The translations under genes were made by a program, and so were the position numbers. From Alphaproteobacteria bacterium (GTDB lineage: Bacteria > Pseudomonadota > Alphaproteobacteria > Sphingomonadales > Sphingomonadaceae): 5,000 bases of DNA. The notes below the pieces were generated by a model. It was not told where the DNA came from and made no database searches. It saw only the letters and a list, made by a program, of their open reading frames with translations. Every line of letters begins with the position of its first letter. Within the stretch, counting starts at the first letter, position 1. This document shows, one piece after another, positions 1 through 5,000 of this stretch. Location of the stretch: NCBI GenBank assembly GCA_028293005.1, contig JAQGLH010000289.1, positions 1 through 5,000 on the forward strand, given 5' to 3'.

Positions 1-258
1 ATTGGCCTTTTTCTGGGCCTCGTATTTATATTTGCCGACGTCGAGGAACTTGGCGACGGGCGGATCCGCATTCGGCGAGACCTCGACCAGGTCGAGACCG
101 ACGGAATTGGCTTGCTCCATCGCCTCCTGCGTCAGCATGACTCCGAGGTTTTCGCCATTCTCATCGATCACGCGCACCTTGGGCGAAACGATGAACTCGT
201 TGAAGCGGGGGCCGTTCATTGGCGGCGCCTGCGGGCGCCGAACGAGAGGGGGACGTAT
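1..258 (-). CDS. infC: Translation initiation factor IF-3, N-terminal part (runs off left edge)
   Basis: IF-3 binds the 30S subunit, keeps 50S from joining early and checks start-codon and initiator-tRNA pairing. The 86 residues visible cover the N-terminal domain and the beginning of the linker helix; full IF-3 is about 175 residues, so the C-terminal domain lies outside. Recognisable blocks are GPRFNEFI (residues 16-23), the strand RVIDENGENLGVM (29-41), DLVEVSPNADPPVAKFLDVG (56-75) and the start of the basic linker KYKYEAQKKA (76-85). I place the start at an ATA codon (258-256), because AGGAG at 271-267 sits 8 bases upstream. The first ATG (219-217, codon 14) has no Shine-Dalgarno sequence, only GC-rich coding-like sequence. 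Rare AUU/AUA/AUC starts are known for infC and allow IF-3 to repress its own translation. The gene lies 230 bp downstream of thrS on the same strand. The family call is very secure; the start is likely but unproven. Confidence 0.95.
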   Translation of the reverse strand, partial: MRPPLVRRPQAPPMNGPRFNEFIVSPKVRVIDENGENLGVMLTQEAMEQANSVGLDLVEVSPNADPPVAKFLDVGKYKYEAQKKAN

Positions 259-271
259 AGCTGTTTCTCCT
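259..271 (-). promoter_or_regulatory. Shine-Dalgarno site that decides the AUA start of infC
   Basis: On the minus strand the sequence reads TTTAGGAGAAACAGCT directly followed by ATA CGT. AGGAG is a near-ideal anti-16S match at 8 bases from the ATA. No ATG, GTG or TTG lies at a usable distance, so the site points to an AUA start. A second AGGAG (287-283) stands 4 bases before another in-frame ATA (279-277). That spacing is poorer, so I prefer the downstream pair. Confidence 0.75.
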
Positions 272-302
272 AAACCTATGAGTCTCCTGACGTAGTGAGT
301 TG

Positions 303-326
303 CGACGTCAAAGAAAAGACGTGTCG
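303..326 (-). other. Small hairpin in the infC leader
   Basis: GACGTC at 304-309 and GACGT at 318-322 form a 5-bp stem (305-309 with 318-322) around an 8-base A/G loop (a pyrimidine loop on the infC strand). Two more C-G pairs (303-304 with 325-326) form across a 2-base bulge. It lies about 45-70 bases upstream of the infC start. No U-run follows on either strand, so it is not an intrinsic terminator. It may simply be leader structure. Confidence 0.3.
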
Positions 327-381
327 GCGCCTACGCGGATTTTGTGATCGACTTGTTGCTTTTGCGCGCGGGGCTGACCTC

Positions 382-403
382 TAAAGCCCCCTCGCCTCGG
401 GGG
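382..403 (-). terminator. Possible weak intrinsic terminator of thrS
   Basis: Read on the thrS strand, CCCCC-GAGGCGA-GGGGG (403-387) is a perfect 5-bp GC stem with a 7-base loop, followed by CTTTAG. It starts about 85 bases after the thrS stop. The U-tract is short and the stem has an alternative pairing partner (405-410). It may therefore attenuate or stabilise a 3' end rather than fully terminate, and some read-through into infC is plausible. Confidence 0.35.
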
Positions 404-474
404 ACGAGGGTTGGGAGAGGGTGTTGGCTGCGGCCGTGCAGCCCCTCCACCGCACCGTGCGCGGTCCCCAACCC
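387..474. repeat. Structured palindromic intergenic element between thrS and infC
   Basis: Several nested stems can be read directly. GGGTTGGG (408-415) pairs perfectly with CCCAACCC (467-474) as an 8-bp outer stem. Inside it, GGCTGC (426-431) pairs with GCAGCC (438-443), supported by GAGG/CCTC (417-420 with 444-447), and ACCGC (449-453) pairs with GCGGT (461-465). Beside the outer stem, CCCCC (387-391) pairs with GGGGG (399-403), or alternatively CCCTCG (389-394) with CGAGGG (405-410). Together this is a branched, cloverleaf-like fold. The wording 'CCCTCC-ACCGC...GCGGT-CCCC' resembles short GC-rich extragenic repeats I associate with sphingomonad genomes. That is recollection, not a search. 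It is not a tRNA: it lacks the T-loop and acceptor features. It lies wholly outside coding sequence. Confidence 0.55.
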
Positions 475-488
475 GATGCCGGGTGGAT

Positions 489-2471
489 CTAAATCCGCAG
501 ATCCGGCGGCGTGGCTTCGGCCGCCAGGCGCTCGATCAGCTCATCGAGGCCGAGCACTTCCTGGCGCGCGTCGGTGCCGAGCGGGCGCAGCGCGACGGTG
601 CGCTCCTCCGCCTCGCGCTTGCCGAGCACCAGCAAATTGGGGACCTTGGCGATGCTGTGCTCGCGCACCTTGTAATTGATCTTCTCGTTGCGAAGATCGG
701 CTTCGGCGCGGATGCCGGCCGCCTTCAGCGCCTCGAGCACCTCGAGCGCATAATCGTCGGCGTCCGAGACGATCGTCGCGACCACCGCCTGGGTCGGCGC
801 GAGCCACAGCGGCACCTTGCCGGCGTAATTTTCGAGCAGGATCGCGATGAAGCGCTCCATCGAGCCGACGATCGCACGATGGAGCATCGCCGGCCGGTGC
901 TTCTCGCCGTCCTCGCCGACATAGGAAATGTCGAACCGCTCGGGCAGCACGAAGTCGAGCTGGAGGGTGCCGCACTGCCAGCTCCGCCCGATCGCATCGC
1001 GCAGGTGGAATTCGATCTTCGGCCCGTAGAAGGCGCCTTCGCCGGGAGCCCATTGGAATTCGAGGCCAACCGCTTGGAGCGCGGCCTCGAGCCCTGCCTC
1101 GGCGCGGTCCCAGACCTCGTCGGAGCCGGCGCGGACGTCTGGACGGGTGGCGAGCCGCACGAACCAGTCGGTGAAGCCGAGATCCTGATAGACGCGCCGC
1201 AGCAGGTTGATGAACAGGATCGATTCGGCGAGGACCTGGTCCTCGCGGCAGAAGATGTGGGCGTCGTCCTGGACGAACTGGCGGACGCGCATCAGCCCGT
1301 GCAGCGCGCCGTGCGGCTCGTTGCGGTGGCAATTGCCGAACTCCGCCATCCGCACCGGCAGGTCGCGGTAGCTCTTGATGCCCTGGTCGAAGATCTGGAT
1401 GTGCGCCGGGCAGTTCATCGGCTTGAGCGCCATGTAGATCGGATCGCCCGAGATCAAAGGCTGGCCCGGCTCGGTCGAGGGACGCTCGTCGGGAATGACG
1501 AACATATTCTCGCGGAACTTCTCCCAATGGCCCGAGGTCACCCAGAATTTATTGTGGTAGACCATCGGCGTGCGGACTTCGTCGTAGCCCGCGGCGTCAA
1601 GCCGGCGACGCATATATTGCTCGAGCGCCTGGTAGAGCGTCCAGCCCGGGGCGTGCCAGAAGATCGAGCCGGCCGCCTCCTCCTGGAAATGAAAAAGGTC
1701 CATCTCGCGGCCCAGCTTGCGATGGTCGCGCTTGGCCGCTTCCTCGAGCCGCAGCAGATGCGCCTCGAGCTGCTTCTTGTTGAGCCAGCCGGTGCCGGTG
1801 ATGCGCGACAGCATCGCGTTGCGCTGGTCGCCGCGCCAGTAAGCGCCCGAGACGCGGGTCAGCTTGAACGCTTGCGGGTCGAGCTTGCCGGTCGAGGGGA
1901 GGTGCGGGCCGCGGCACATGTCCAGCCAGTCGCCGGCGCGGTAGACGGTGAGCTCCTCGTTTTCCGGAAGCCCGGCCGCCCATTCCGCCTTGAAGCTTTC
2001 GCCCTGCGCGGTGAAGTGGGCGATCAGCTGGTCGCGGCTCCACGCTTCACGCACCAGCGGCTCGTCGCGCGCGATGATTCGCCGCATTTCCTCCTCGATC
2101 GCGGGGAGGTCCTCCTCGGTGAACGGCCGCTCCTTGGGTGCGAAATCGTAATAGAAGCCGTCGTCGGTCGCAGGGCCGAAGGTGACCTGGGTGCCGGGGA
2201 AGAGGTTCTGCACCGCCTCGGCAAGGACATGGGCGTAATCGTGGCGCGCCAGCTCGAGCGCCTCGGCCTCGTCCCGCGCGGTGATCAGCGCCAGCTCCGA
2301 ATCGCCCTCGAACGGCCGGTTGAGGTCGCGGACCTCGCCGTTGACTCGCGCGGCGATCGCGGCCTTGGCCAGGCCGGGCCCGATCGCCGCCGCGATATCG
2401 GCGGGAGTCGAGCCGGCTTCGACCTCGCGCGAGGAGCCGTCGGGCAATCGTATCTTGAGCATTTCGGACAT
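489..2471 (-). CDS. thrS: Threonyl-tRNA synthetase (class II), complete
   Basis: The cytoplasmic enzyme joins threonine to tRNA-Thr using ATP and removes mischarged serine. The 660 residues compare with 642 in E. coli. In order: a TGS domain (about 4-64), the editing domain (about 65-245) with H77/H81 in HDYAH and D184, C186, H190 in DMCRGPH, then the class II catalytic core (about 265-550) and the C-terminal anticodon-binding domain (about 553-652). Zinc ligands are C354 (in MNCPAH), H405 (in QDDAH) and H531 (in MLHRA). Motif 2 is around [10 protein letters not shown] (378-387) and motif 3 around 531-545. MNCPAH has Ala where Gly is usual, and a 10-15 residue insertion at about 328-342 precedes the zinc Cys. 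I chose the start [12 protein letters not shown]. An upstream in-frame ATG (2537) would add 22 residues unlike the family, and an ATG three codons inside the chosen start is also possible. The start has no clear Shine-Dalgarno sequence. The stop is TAG. infC follows on the same strand. Confidence 0.98.
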   Translation of the reverse strand: MSEMLKIRLPDGSSREVEAGSTPADIAAAIGPGLAKAAIAARVNGEVRDLNRPFEGDSELALITARDEAEALELARHDYAHVLAEAVQNLFPGTQVTFGPATDDGFYYDFAPKERPFTEEDLPAIEEEMRRIIARDEPLVREAWSRDQLIAHFTAQGESFKAEWAAGLPENEELTVYRAGDWLDMCRGPHLPSTGKLDPQAFKLTRVSGAYWRGDQRNAMLSRITGTGWLNKKQLEAHLLRLEEAAKRDHRKLGREMDLFHFQEEAAGSIFWHAPGWTLYQALEQYMRRRLDAAGYDEVRTPMVYHNKFWVTSGHWEKFRENMFVIPDERPSTEPGQPLISGDPIYMALKPMNCPAHIQIFDQGIKSYRDLPVRMAEFGNCHRNEPHGALHGLMRVRQFVQDDAHIFCREDQVLAESILFINLLRRVYQDLGFTDWFVRLATRPDVRAGSDEVWDRAEAGLEAALQAVGLEFQWAPGEGAFYGPKIEFHLRDAIGRSWQCGTLQLDFVLPERFDISYVGEDGEKHRPAMLHRAIVGSMERFIAILLENYAGKVPLWLAPTQAVVATIVSDADDYALEVLEALKAAGIRAEADLRNEKINYKVREHSIAKVPNLLVLGKREAEERTVALRPLGTDARQEVLGLDELIERLAAEATPPDLRI

Positions 2472-2479
2472 GGCGCAAC

Positions 2480-2507
2480 GACATAGCGTGCGGGGCGCAT
2501 GCGGCAA
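2480..2507 (-). promoter_or_regulatory. Possible thrS promoter very close to the start codon
   Basis: On the minus strand, TTGCCG (2507-2502) and TATGTC (2485-2480) are separated by 16 bases. If used, transcription would start 2-3 bases before the ATG at 2471, giving a nearly leaderless mRNA. That would agree with the lack of a Shine-Dalgarno sequence. Both hexamers deviate from consensus and GC-rich DNA yields such matches by chance. Confidence 0.3.
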
Positions 2508-2578
2508 GGGGCAGGTGCCGACAGGATGAGGACTCACCCCCGCGGAGTGGTCGCGAAAGGCCGCTTGGCCGAGGGTGC

Positions 2579-2607
2579 TTGACCTTGGCCGTGCAATCGC
2601 CTTTCCC
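2579..2607 (+). promoter_or_regulatory. Possible promoter of the symporter operon
   Basis: TTGACC (2579-2584) is a good -35 element. At a 17-base spacing the -10 position reads TTTCCC, which is poor, though alphaproteobacterial promoters often rely on a strong -35. The predicted start would fall near 2614, leaving a leader of about 24 bases that contains the Shine-Dalgarno sequence. The -35 lies between two copies of CTTGGCC (2564-2570, 2584-2590). Confidence 0.3.
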
Positions 2608-2624
2608 TACGCCCTTTCCCGGAC

Positions 2625-2629
2625 AGGAG
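2625..2629 (+). promoter_or_regulatory. Shine-Dalgarno site that decides the TTG start of the symporter gene
   Basis: AGGAG stands 8 bases before TTG at 2638. The only earlier in-frame start is a GTG at 2575. It has a purine-rich GAGGG (2571-2575) overlapping it rather than upstream, and would add 21 residues unlike the family N-terminus. The site therefore supports a TTG start at 2638. Confidence 0.75.
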
Positions 2630-2637
2630 AGCGATCC

Positions 2638-3960
2638 TTGGCCAAGCGCCTGACCTATTTCATCCTGCTCGCGCTCTTGCTCGGGATCGTCACCGGCTGG
2701 GCGATCAACGCCGGCATCGGCGACGGCAGCGCCGCGGCCGACGCGCGGCTAACCGATATCGCGGGTTATTTCTCGATCGTCACCACCCTGTTCCTGCGGC
2801 TGATCAAGATGATCATCGCCCCGCTGGTGTTTTCGACCCTGGTCGTCGGGATCGCGCACATGGGCGACACGTCGACGCTCGGCAGGGTCGGGCTGCGCGC
2901 GGTCGGCTGGTTTATCGGCGCGAGCCTCGTCTCGCTGAGCCTCGGGCTGGTCCTCGTCAACCTGCTCCAGCCGGGTGCCGGGCTGAACTTCCCGATTCCC
3001 GACGCCTCGGCAGCAAGCGGCGTCGCGCGCGAAGCGTTCAACCTCAAGGATTTCGTCACCCATCTCGTCCCGGCGTCGATGATCGAGGCGATGGCCAACA
3101 ACGAGATCCTCCAGATCGTCGTCTTCTCATTGTTCGTCGGCGTGGCCATCACGGCGGTGCGCGAGAAGGCTGCGCCGTTGGTGCGCGCGCTCGAGGCCCT
3201 GGCGGCGGTGATGCTCCAGATCACCGACTATGTGATGCGGCTCGCCCCGATTGCGGTCTTCGCTGCAGTCGCCGGAACGGTGGCGGAGCGCGGCCCGACG
3301 ATCCTCAGCACGTTCGGCTATTTCATGGGCAGCTTCTACCTGGGACTGGCGATCCTGTGGGCGCTGCTGATCGGCGCCGCCTTTCTGATCGTCGGCCCGA
3401 GGATCAGGTTGCTGATCCGCTATATCCGCGAGCCGGTGCTGCTCGCCTTTTCCACAGCATCGTCCGAAGCGGCCTATCCGCGCACGCTCGAAGCGCTCGA
3501 TCGTTTCGGCGTGCCGCCGCGGATCGCCAGCTTCGTGCTCCCGCTCGGCTATTCGTTCAATCTCGACGGGTCGATGATGTACATGACCTTCGCGACGATC
3601 TTCATCGCCCAGGCTTATGGCATCGACCTCAGCCTCGGCCAGGAAATCACGATGCTGCTCGTGCTGATGATCACCTCCAAGGGGATTGCCGGCGTGCCGC
3701 GCGCGAGCCTCGTCATCATCGCCGCGACGCTCGCCTTCTTCGACATCCCGGAGGCAGGGCTGCTGCTGATCCTGGCGGTCGATCACTTCCTCGACATGGG
3801 CCGTTCGGCGACCAACGTCGTCGGCAATGCGGTCGCCAGCGTGGTCGTCGCGAAATGGGAAGGCGACCTCGACCCGCGCGAGCCAGCCGAAATCGAGCCG
3901 CCGCACGCGCCGGCGCATGCATCAGCTCCCGCCCGAGAGGCGGAGCAAAGCTTCAGATAG
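2638..3960 (+). CDS. Dicarboxylate/amino acid:cation symporter (DAACS / SLC1-type)
   Basis: This inner-membrane carrier takes up acidic amino acids or C4-dicarboxylates, driven by H+ or Na+. The 440 residues match the family length. The architecture fits eight transmembrane helices plus two re-entrant hairpins: helices near 5-24, 45-75, 86-110, 157-175, 196-217 and 225-252; HP1 with the serine-rich STASSEAAYPR (272-282); TM7 with NLDGS (308-312); HP2 with SKGIAGVPRAS (347-357); and TM8 with D382, D386, R389, N393 and N397. R389 matches the carboxylate-binding Arg of GltPh (R397). D386 matches the amino-group-binding Asp (D394), which DctA lacks. N397 replaces the GltPh sodium-site Asp (D405), as in DctA. 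The signature is thus mixed and the substrate cannot be fixed. The C-terminal tail (about 412-440) is Pro/Ala/Glu-rich and probably cytoplasmic. The start is TTG, chosen from the Shine-Dalgarno sequence and the MAKRLTYFILL N-terminus. A hydrolase gene follows after 10 bases. Confidence 0.95.
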   Translation: MAKRLTYFILLALLLGIVTGWAINAGIGDGSAAADARLTDIAGYFSIVTTLFLRLIKMIIAPLVFSTLVVGIAHMGDTSTLGRVGLRAVGWFIGASLVSLSLGLVLVNLLQPGAGLNFPIPDASAASGVAREAFNLKDFVTHLVPASMIEAMANNEILQIVVFSLFVGVAITAVREKAAPLVRALEALAAVMLQITDYVMRLAPIAVFAAVAGTVAERGPTILSTFGYFMGSFYLGLAILWALLIGAAFLIVGPRIRLLIRYIREPVLLAFSTASSEAAYPRTLEALDRFGVPPRIASFVLPLGYSFNLDGSMMYMTFATIFIAQAYGIDLSLGQEITMLLVLMITSKGIAGVPRASLVIIAATLAFFDIPEAGLLLILAVDHFLDMGRSATNVVGNAVASVVVAKWEGDLDPREPAEIEPPHAPAHASAPAREAEQSFR

Positions 3961-3970
3961 GAACAAGAGA

Positions 3971-4681
3971 ATGGAAGGAAGTCAGGCGAGCGATCGTCCG
4001 CTCGCTTATCGTCATCGCGCCGGCCGTGGACCCACGATCGTGTTCCTGCCCGGCTATATGTCGGACATGGAGGGCACCAAGGCGCTGGCGCTCGACGGTT
4101 GGGCCGAGCAACACGGCCGCGCGATGCTGCGCTTCGATTATGGCGGAGTCGGTGCGAGCGCCGGCGAATTCGAGGCGCAGGCCCTCGCCGACTGGCGCGA
4201 CGATGCGCTTGCGATGGTCGATCAGGTCGCCGAGGGGCCGGTGGTGCTGGTCGGATCGTCGATGGGCGGGTGGCTAATGCTGCACGTCGCGCTGGCGCGG
4301 CCCGATCGCGTGGCCGGCCTGATCGGTATCGCCGCGGCACCCGATTACACCGGCTGGGCCTTCACCCAGGAGGAGAAGATGACGATCCTGCGCGAGGGCC
4401 GGATCGTCGACGGCGAGCGTGTCACCAGCCGCGCGTTCTGGGAGAGCGGCGAGAGCATGCGCCTGCTCCATGCGCCGATAGCGATCGACCGCCCGGTGCG
4501 GCTGCTCCACGGCCAGCAGGACGAGACCGTGCCCTGGGCCTACGCGCTCGAGCTCGCCAGGCAGCTCCGTTCAGCCGATGTGCAGACGATATTCGTCAAG
4601 GACGGCGATCACCGTCTGTCGCGCGACAAGGATATCGCATTGCTGATCGCGACGGTGGAGAAATTGCTGGAGGCCCTTTGA
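3971..4681 (+). CDS. Small alpha/beta hydrolase, ABHD10-like serine esterase/thioesterase
   Basis: A soluble alpha/beta-hydrolase-fold protein of 236 residues with no signal peptide, so probably cytoplasmic. The oxyanion-side strand VFLPGYMSDMEGTKA (24-38) closely resembles the ABHD10 subgroup, whose human mitochondrial member acts as a depalmitoylating thioesterase. Whether this bacterial protein does the same is inference. The catalytic triad is visible: nucleophile S97 in GSSMGG (95-100), D184 in HGQQDETVPW (180-189) and H214 in KDGDHRLSR (210-218). RFDYGGVGAS (54-63) is the conserved strand and loop before the nucleophile. A short cap segment lies around 124-165. The start is ATG at 3971, with AGGAA at 3959-3963 seven bases upstream overlapping the symporter stop. 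Longer in-frame readings from 3827 would overlap the symporter and give an implausible basic N-terminus. The gene sits 10 bases after the symporter and overlaps the next gene by 4 bases. The fold is certain; the substrate is unknown. Confidence 0.93.
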   Translation: MEGSQASDRPLAYRHRAGRGPTIVFLPGYMSDMEGTKALALDGWAEQHGRAMLRFDYGGVGASAGEFEAQALADWRDDALAMVDQVAEGPVVLVGSSMGGWLMLHVALARPDRVAGLIGIAAAPDYTGWAFTQEEKMTILREGRIVDGERVTSRAFWESGESMRLLHAPIAIDRPVRLLHGQQDETVPWAYALELARQLRSADVQTIFVKDGDHRLSRDKDIALLIATVEKLLEAL

Positions 4682-5000
4682 TCCTTTCATCGCTCGCGCT
4701 TGCCGCAGCCGCAGCGGCAGCCCAGCCAGTCGCGCCGGCCCAACCCGAACGGCCCGGCCAGCGCGCGGCTGCTGCCGCGCCGCATTCGGACGAAGCCCTG
4801 TTCGCATCCTGCGCGGCCTTGGTGAAGCAGGACCCCGAGCGCGCGCTCGCCGTCGCCAATGACTGGCGGCTTCGCGGCGGCGGCATCTTCGCCCGCCAAT
4901 GCCTCGGCCTCGCCTATGTTGCTCTCGAACGCTGGGCGCCGGCAGCGGTGGTGTTCGAGCAGGCGGCGCGCGAGGCGGAGACCGAGCAGCGTCCGCAACG
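4678..5000 (+). CDS. Probable secreted protein with TPR-like helices, N-terminal part (runs off right edge)
   Basis: The reading frame stays open from a TTG at 4678 to the window end, giving 107 residues. The first 21 residues look like a signal peptide: a hydrophobic Leu/Ala stretch (2-15) and a likely cleavage around the Ala-Gln or Pro-Ala positions at 15-21. It lacks the usual N-terminal Lys/Arg. A Pro/Ala/Gln linker (16-35) follows. From about 40 the sequence forms amphipathic helices of tetratricopeptide style, with DPERALAVANDW (52-63), ARQCLGLAYVALERW (72-86) and AAVVFEQAAREAE (89-101), of which the last two read as one repeat. C45 and C75 could form a disulphide in the periplasm. The start overlaps the hydrolase stop as TTGA, and GGAGG (4669-4673) lies 4 bases upstream, suggesting translational coupling. 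TPR proteins usually bind partner proteins; no specific function can be given. Confidence 0.75.
   Translation, partial: MILSSLALAAAAAAAQPVAPAQPERPGQRAAAAAPHSDEALFASCAALVKQDPERALAVANDWRLRGGGIFARQCLGLAYVALERWAPAAVVFEQAAREAETEQRPQ

Larger units (their letters stand above)
2564..2646 (+). repeat. Three CTTGGCC motifs upstream of and across the symporter start
   Basis: CTTGGCC occurs at 2564-2570, 2584-2590 and 2637-2643. The last belongs to a perfect 10-bp palindrome, CTTGGCCAAG (2637-2646), that overlaps the TTG start. The distances (20 and 53 bases) are near whole helical turns, which would suit a regulator bound on one face. Short GC-rich words recur easily here, so this may be chance. Confidence 0.25.

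Noticed and set aside
2..295. A 97-codon open frame on the plus strand at the left edge
   Set aside because: It is antisense to the IF-3 reading frame, whose conserved blocks are unmistakable.
283..311. TTGACG on the minus strand (311-306) as the -35 of an infC promoter
   Set aside because: At 16-18 base spacing the -10 position falls on AGGAGA-like sequence with no resemblance to a -10 element; the nearest AT-richer candidate is about 25 bases away.
408..474. The cloverleaf-like fold as a tRNA gene
   Set aside because: There is no TTCGA-type T-loop, no 7-bp acceptor stem in the right place, no D-loop signature and no plausible anticodon arm; the stems match an extragenic palindromic element better.
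411..2486. A 691-codon open frame on the plus strand covering all of thrS
   Set aside because: The minus strand encodes a complete, motif-perfect threonyl-tRNA synthetase. The opposite frame is open because of the codon bias of GC-rich genes, and its product is a charged, low-complexity sequence with no recognisable domain.
2575..2637. An N-terminal extension of the symporter from GTG at 2575
   Set aside because: The 21 extra residues do not resemble the family N-terminus, and a strong Shine-Dalgarno sequence correctly serves the TTG at 2638.
3127..3918. A 263-codon open frame on the minus strand inside the symporter gene
   Set aside because: It is antisense to a clear membrane transporter, and its Arg/Asp/His-rich product is typical of a shadow frame.
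3357..4277. A 306-codon plus-strand open frame spanning the symporter-hydrolase junction
   Set aside because: It runs out of frame through two well-supported genes, is Arg/Ala/Pro-rich and has no family resemblance.

Overview
The window looks like ordinary chromosomal DNA from a high-GC alphaproteobacterium, most likely a sphingomonad. I base this on the GC-rich third positions, the style of the IF-3 N-terminus, the GC-rich palindromic intergenic repeat and the TTG starts. The assignment comes from recognition, not from a search. I see no phage, plasmid, transposase, CRISPR or tRNA/rRNA signal.

Left part, minus strand (translation genes). thrS, encoding a complete threonyl-tRNA synthetase of 660 residues, is read leftward from 2471 to 489. 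A 230-bp gap follows, and then infC, encoding translation initiation factor IF-3, which runs off the left edge. The thrS-infC order is the classical arrangement known from many bacteria. IF-3 appears to begin at an AUA codon (258-256) behind a strong Shine-Dalgarno sequence; the first ATG lies 13 codons further in. Start codons other than AUG/GUG/UUG are the hallmark of infC autoregulation. The gap holds a highly structured palindromic element (387-474) that could serve as an extragenic repeat and a weak thrS terminator. It also holds a duplicated Shine-Dalgarno/AUA arrangement just before infC.

Middle. A 166-bp divergent intergenic region (2472-2637) separates thrS from a rightward gene cluster. 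It carries possible promoters in both directions and recurring CTTGGCC motifs.

Right part, plus strand (a probable operon of three genes). The first gene encodes a dicarboxylate/amino-acid:cation symporter (440 residues, TTG start at 2638). Ten bases later comes a small ABHD10-like alpha/beta hydrolase (236 residues, 3971-4681). Overlapping its stop by 4 bases is the start of a secreted protein with TPR-like helices (TTG at 4678), cut off by the right edge. The tight spacing suggests co-transcription, but the sequence gives no metabolic link between the three.

No clearly novel system is present. The points most worth checking are the AUA start of infC, the folded element between thrS and infC, and the mixed substrate-site signature of the symporter.
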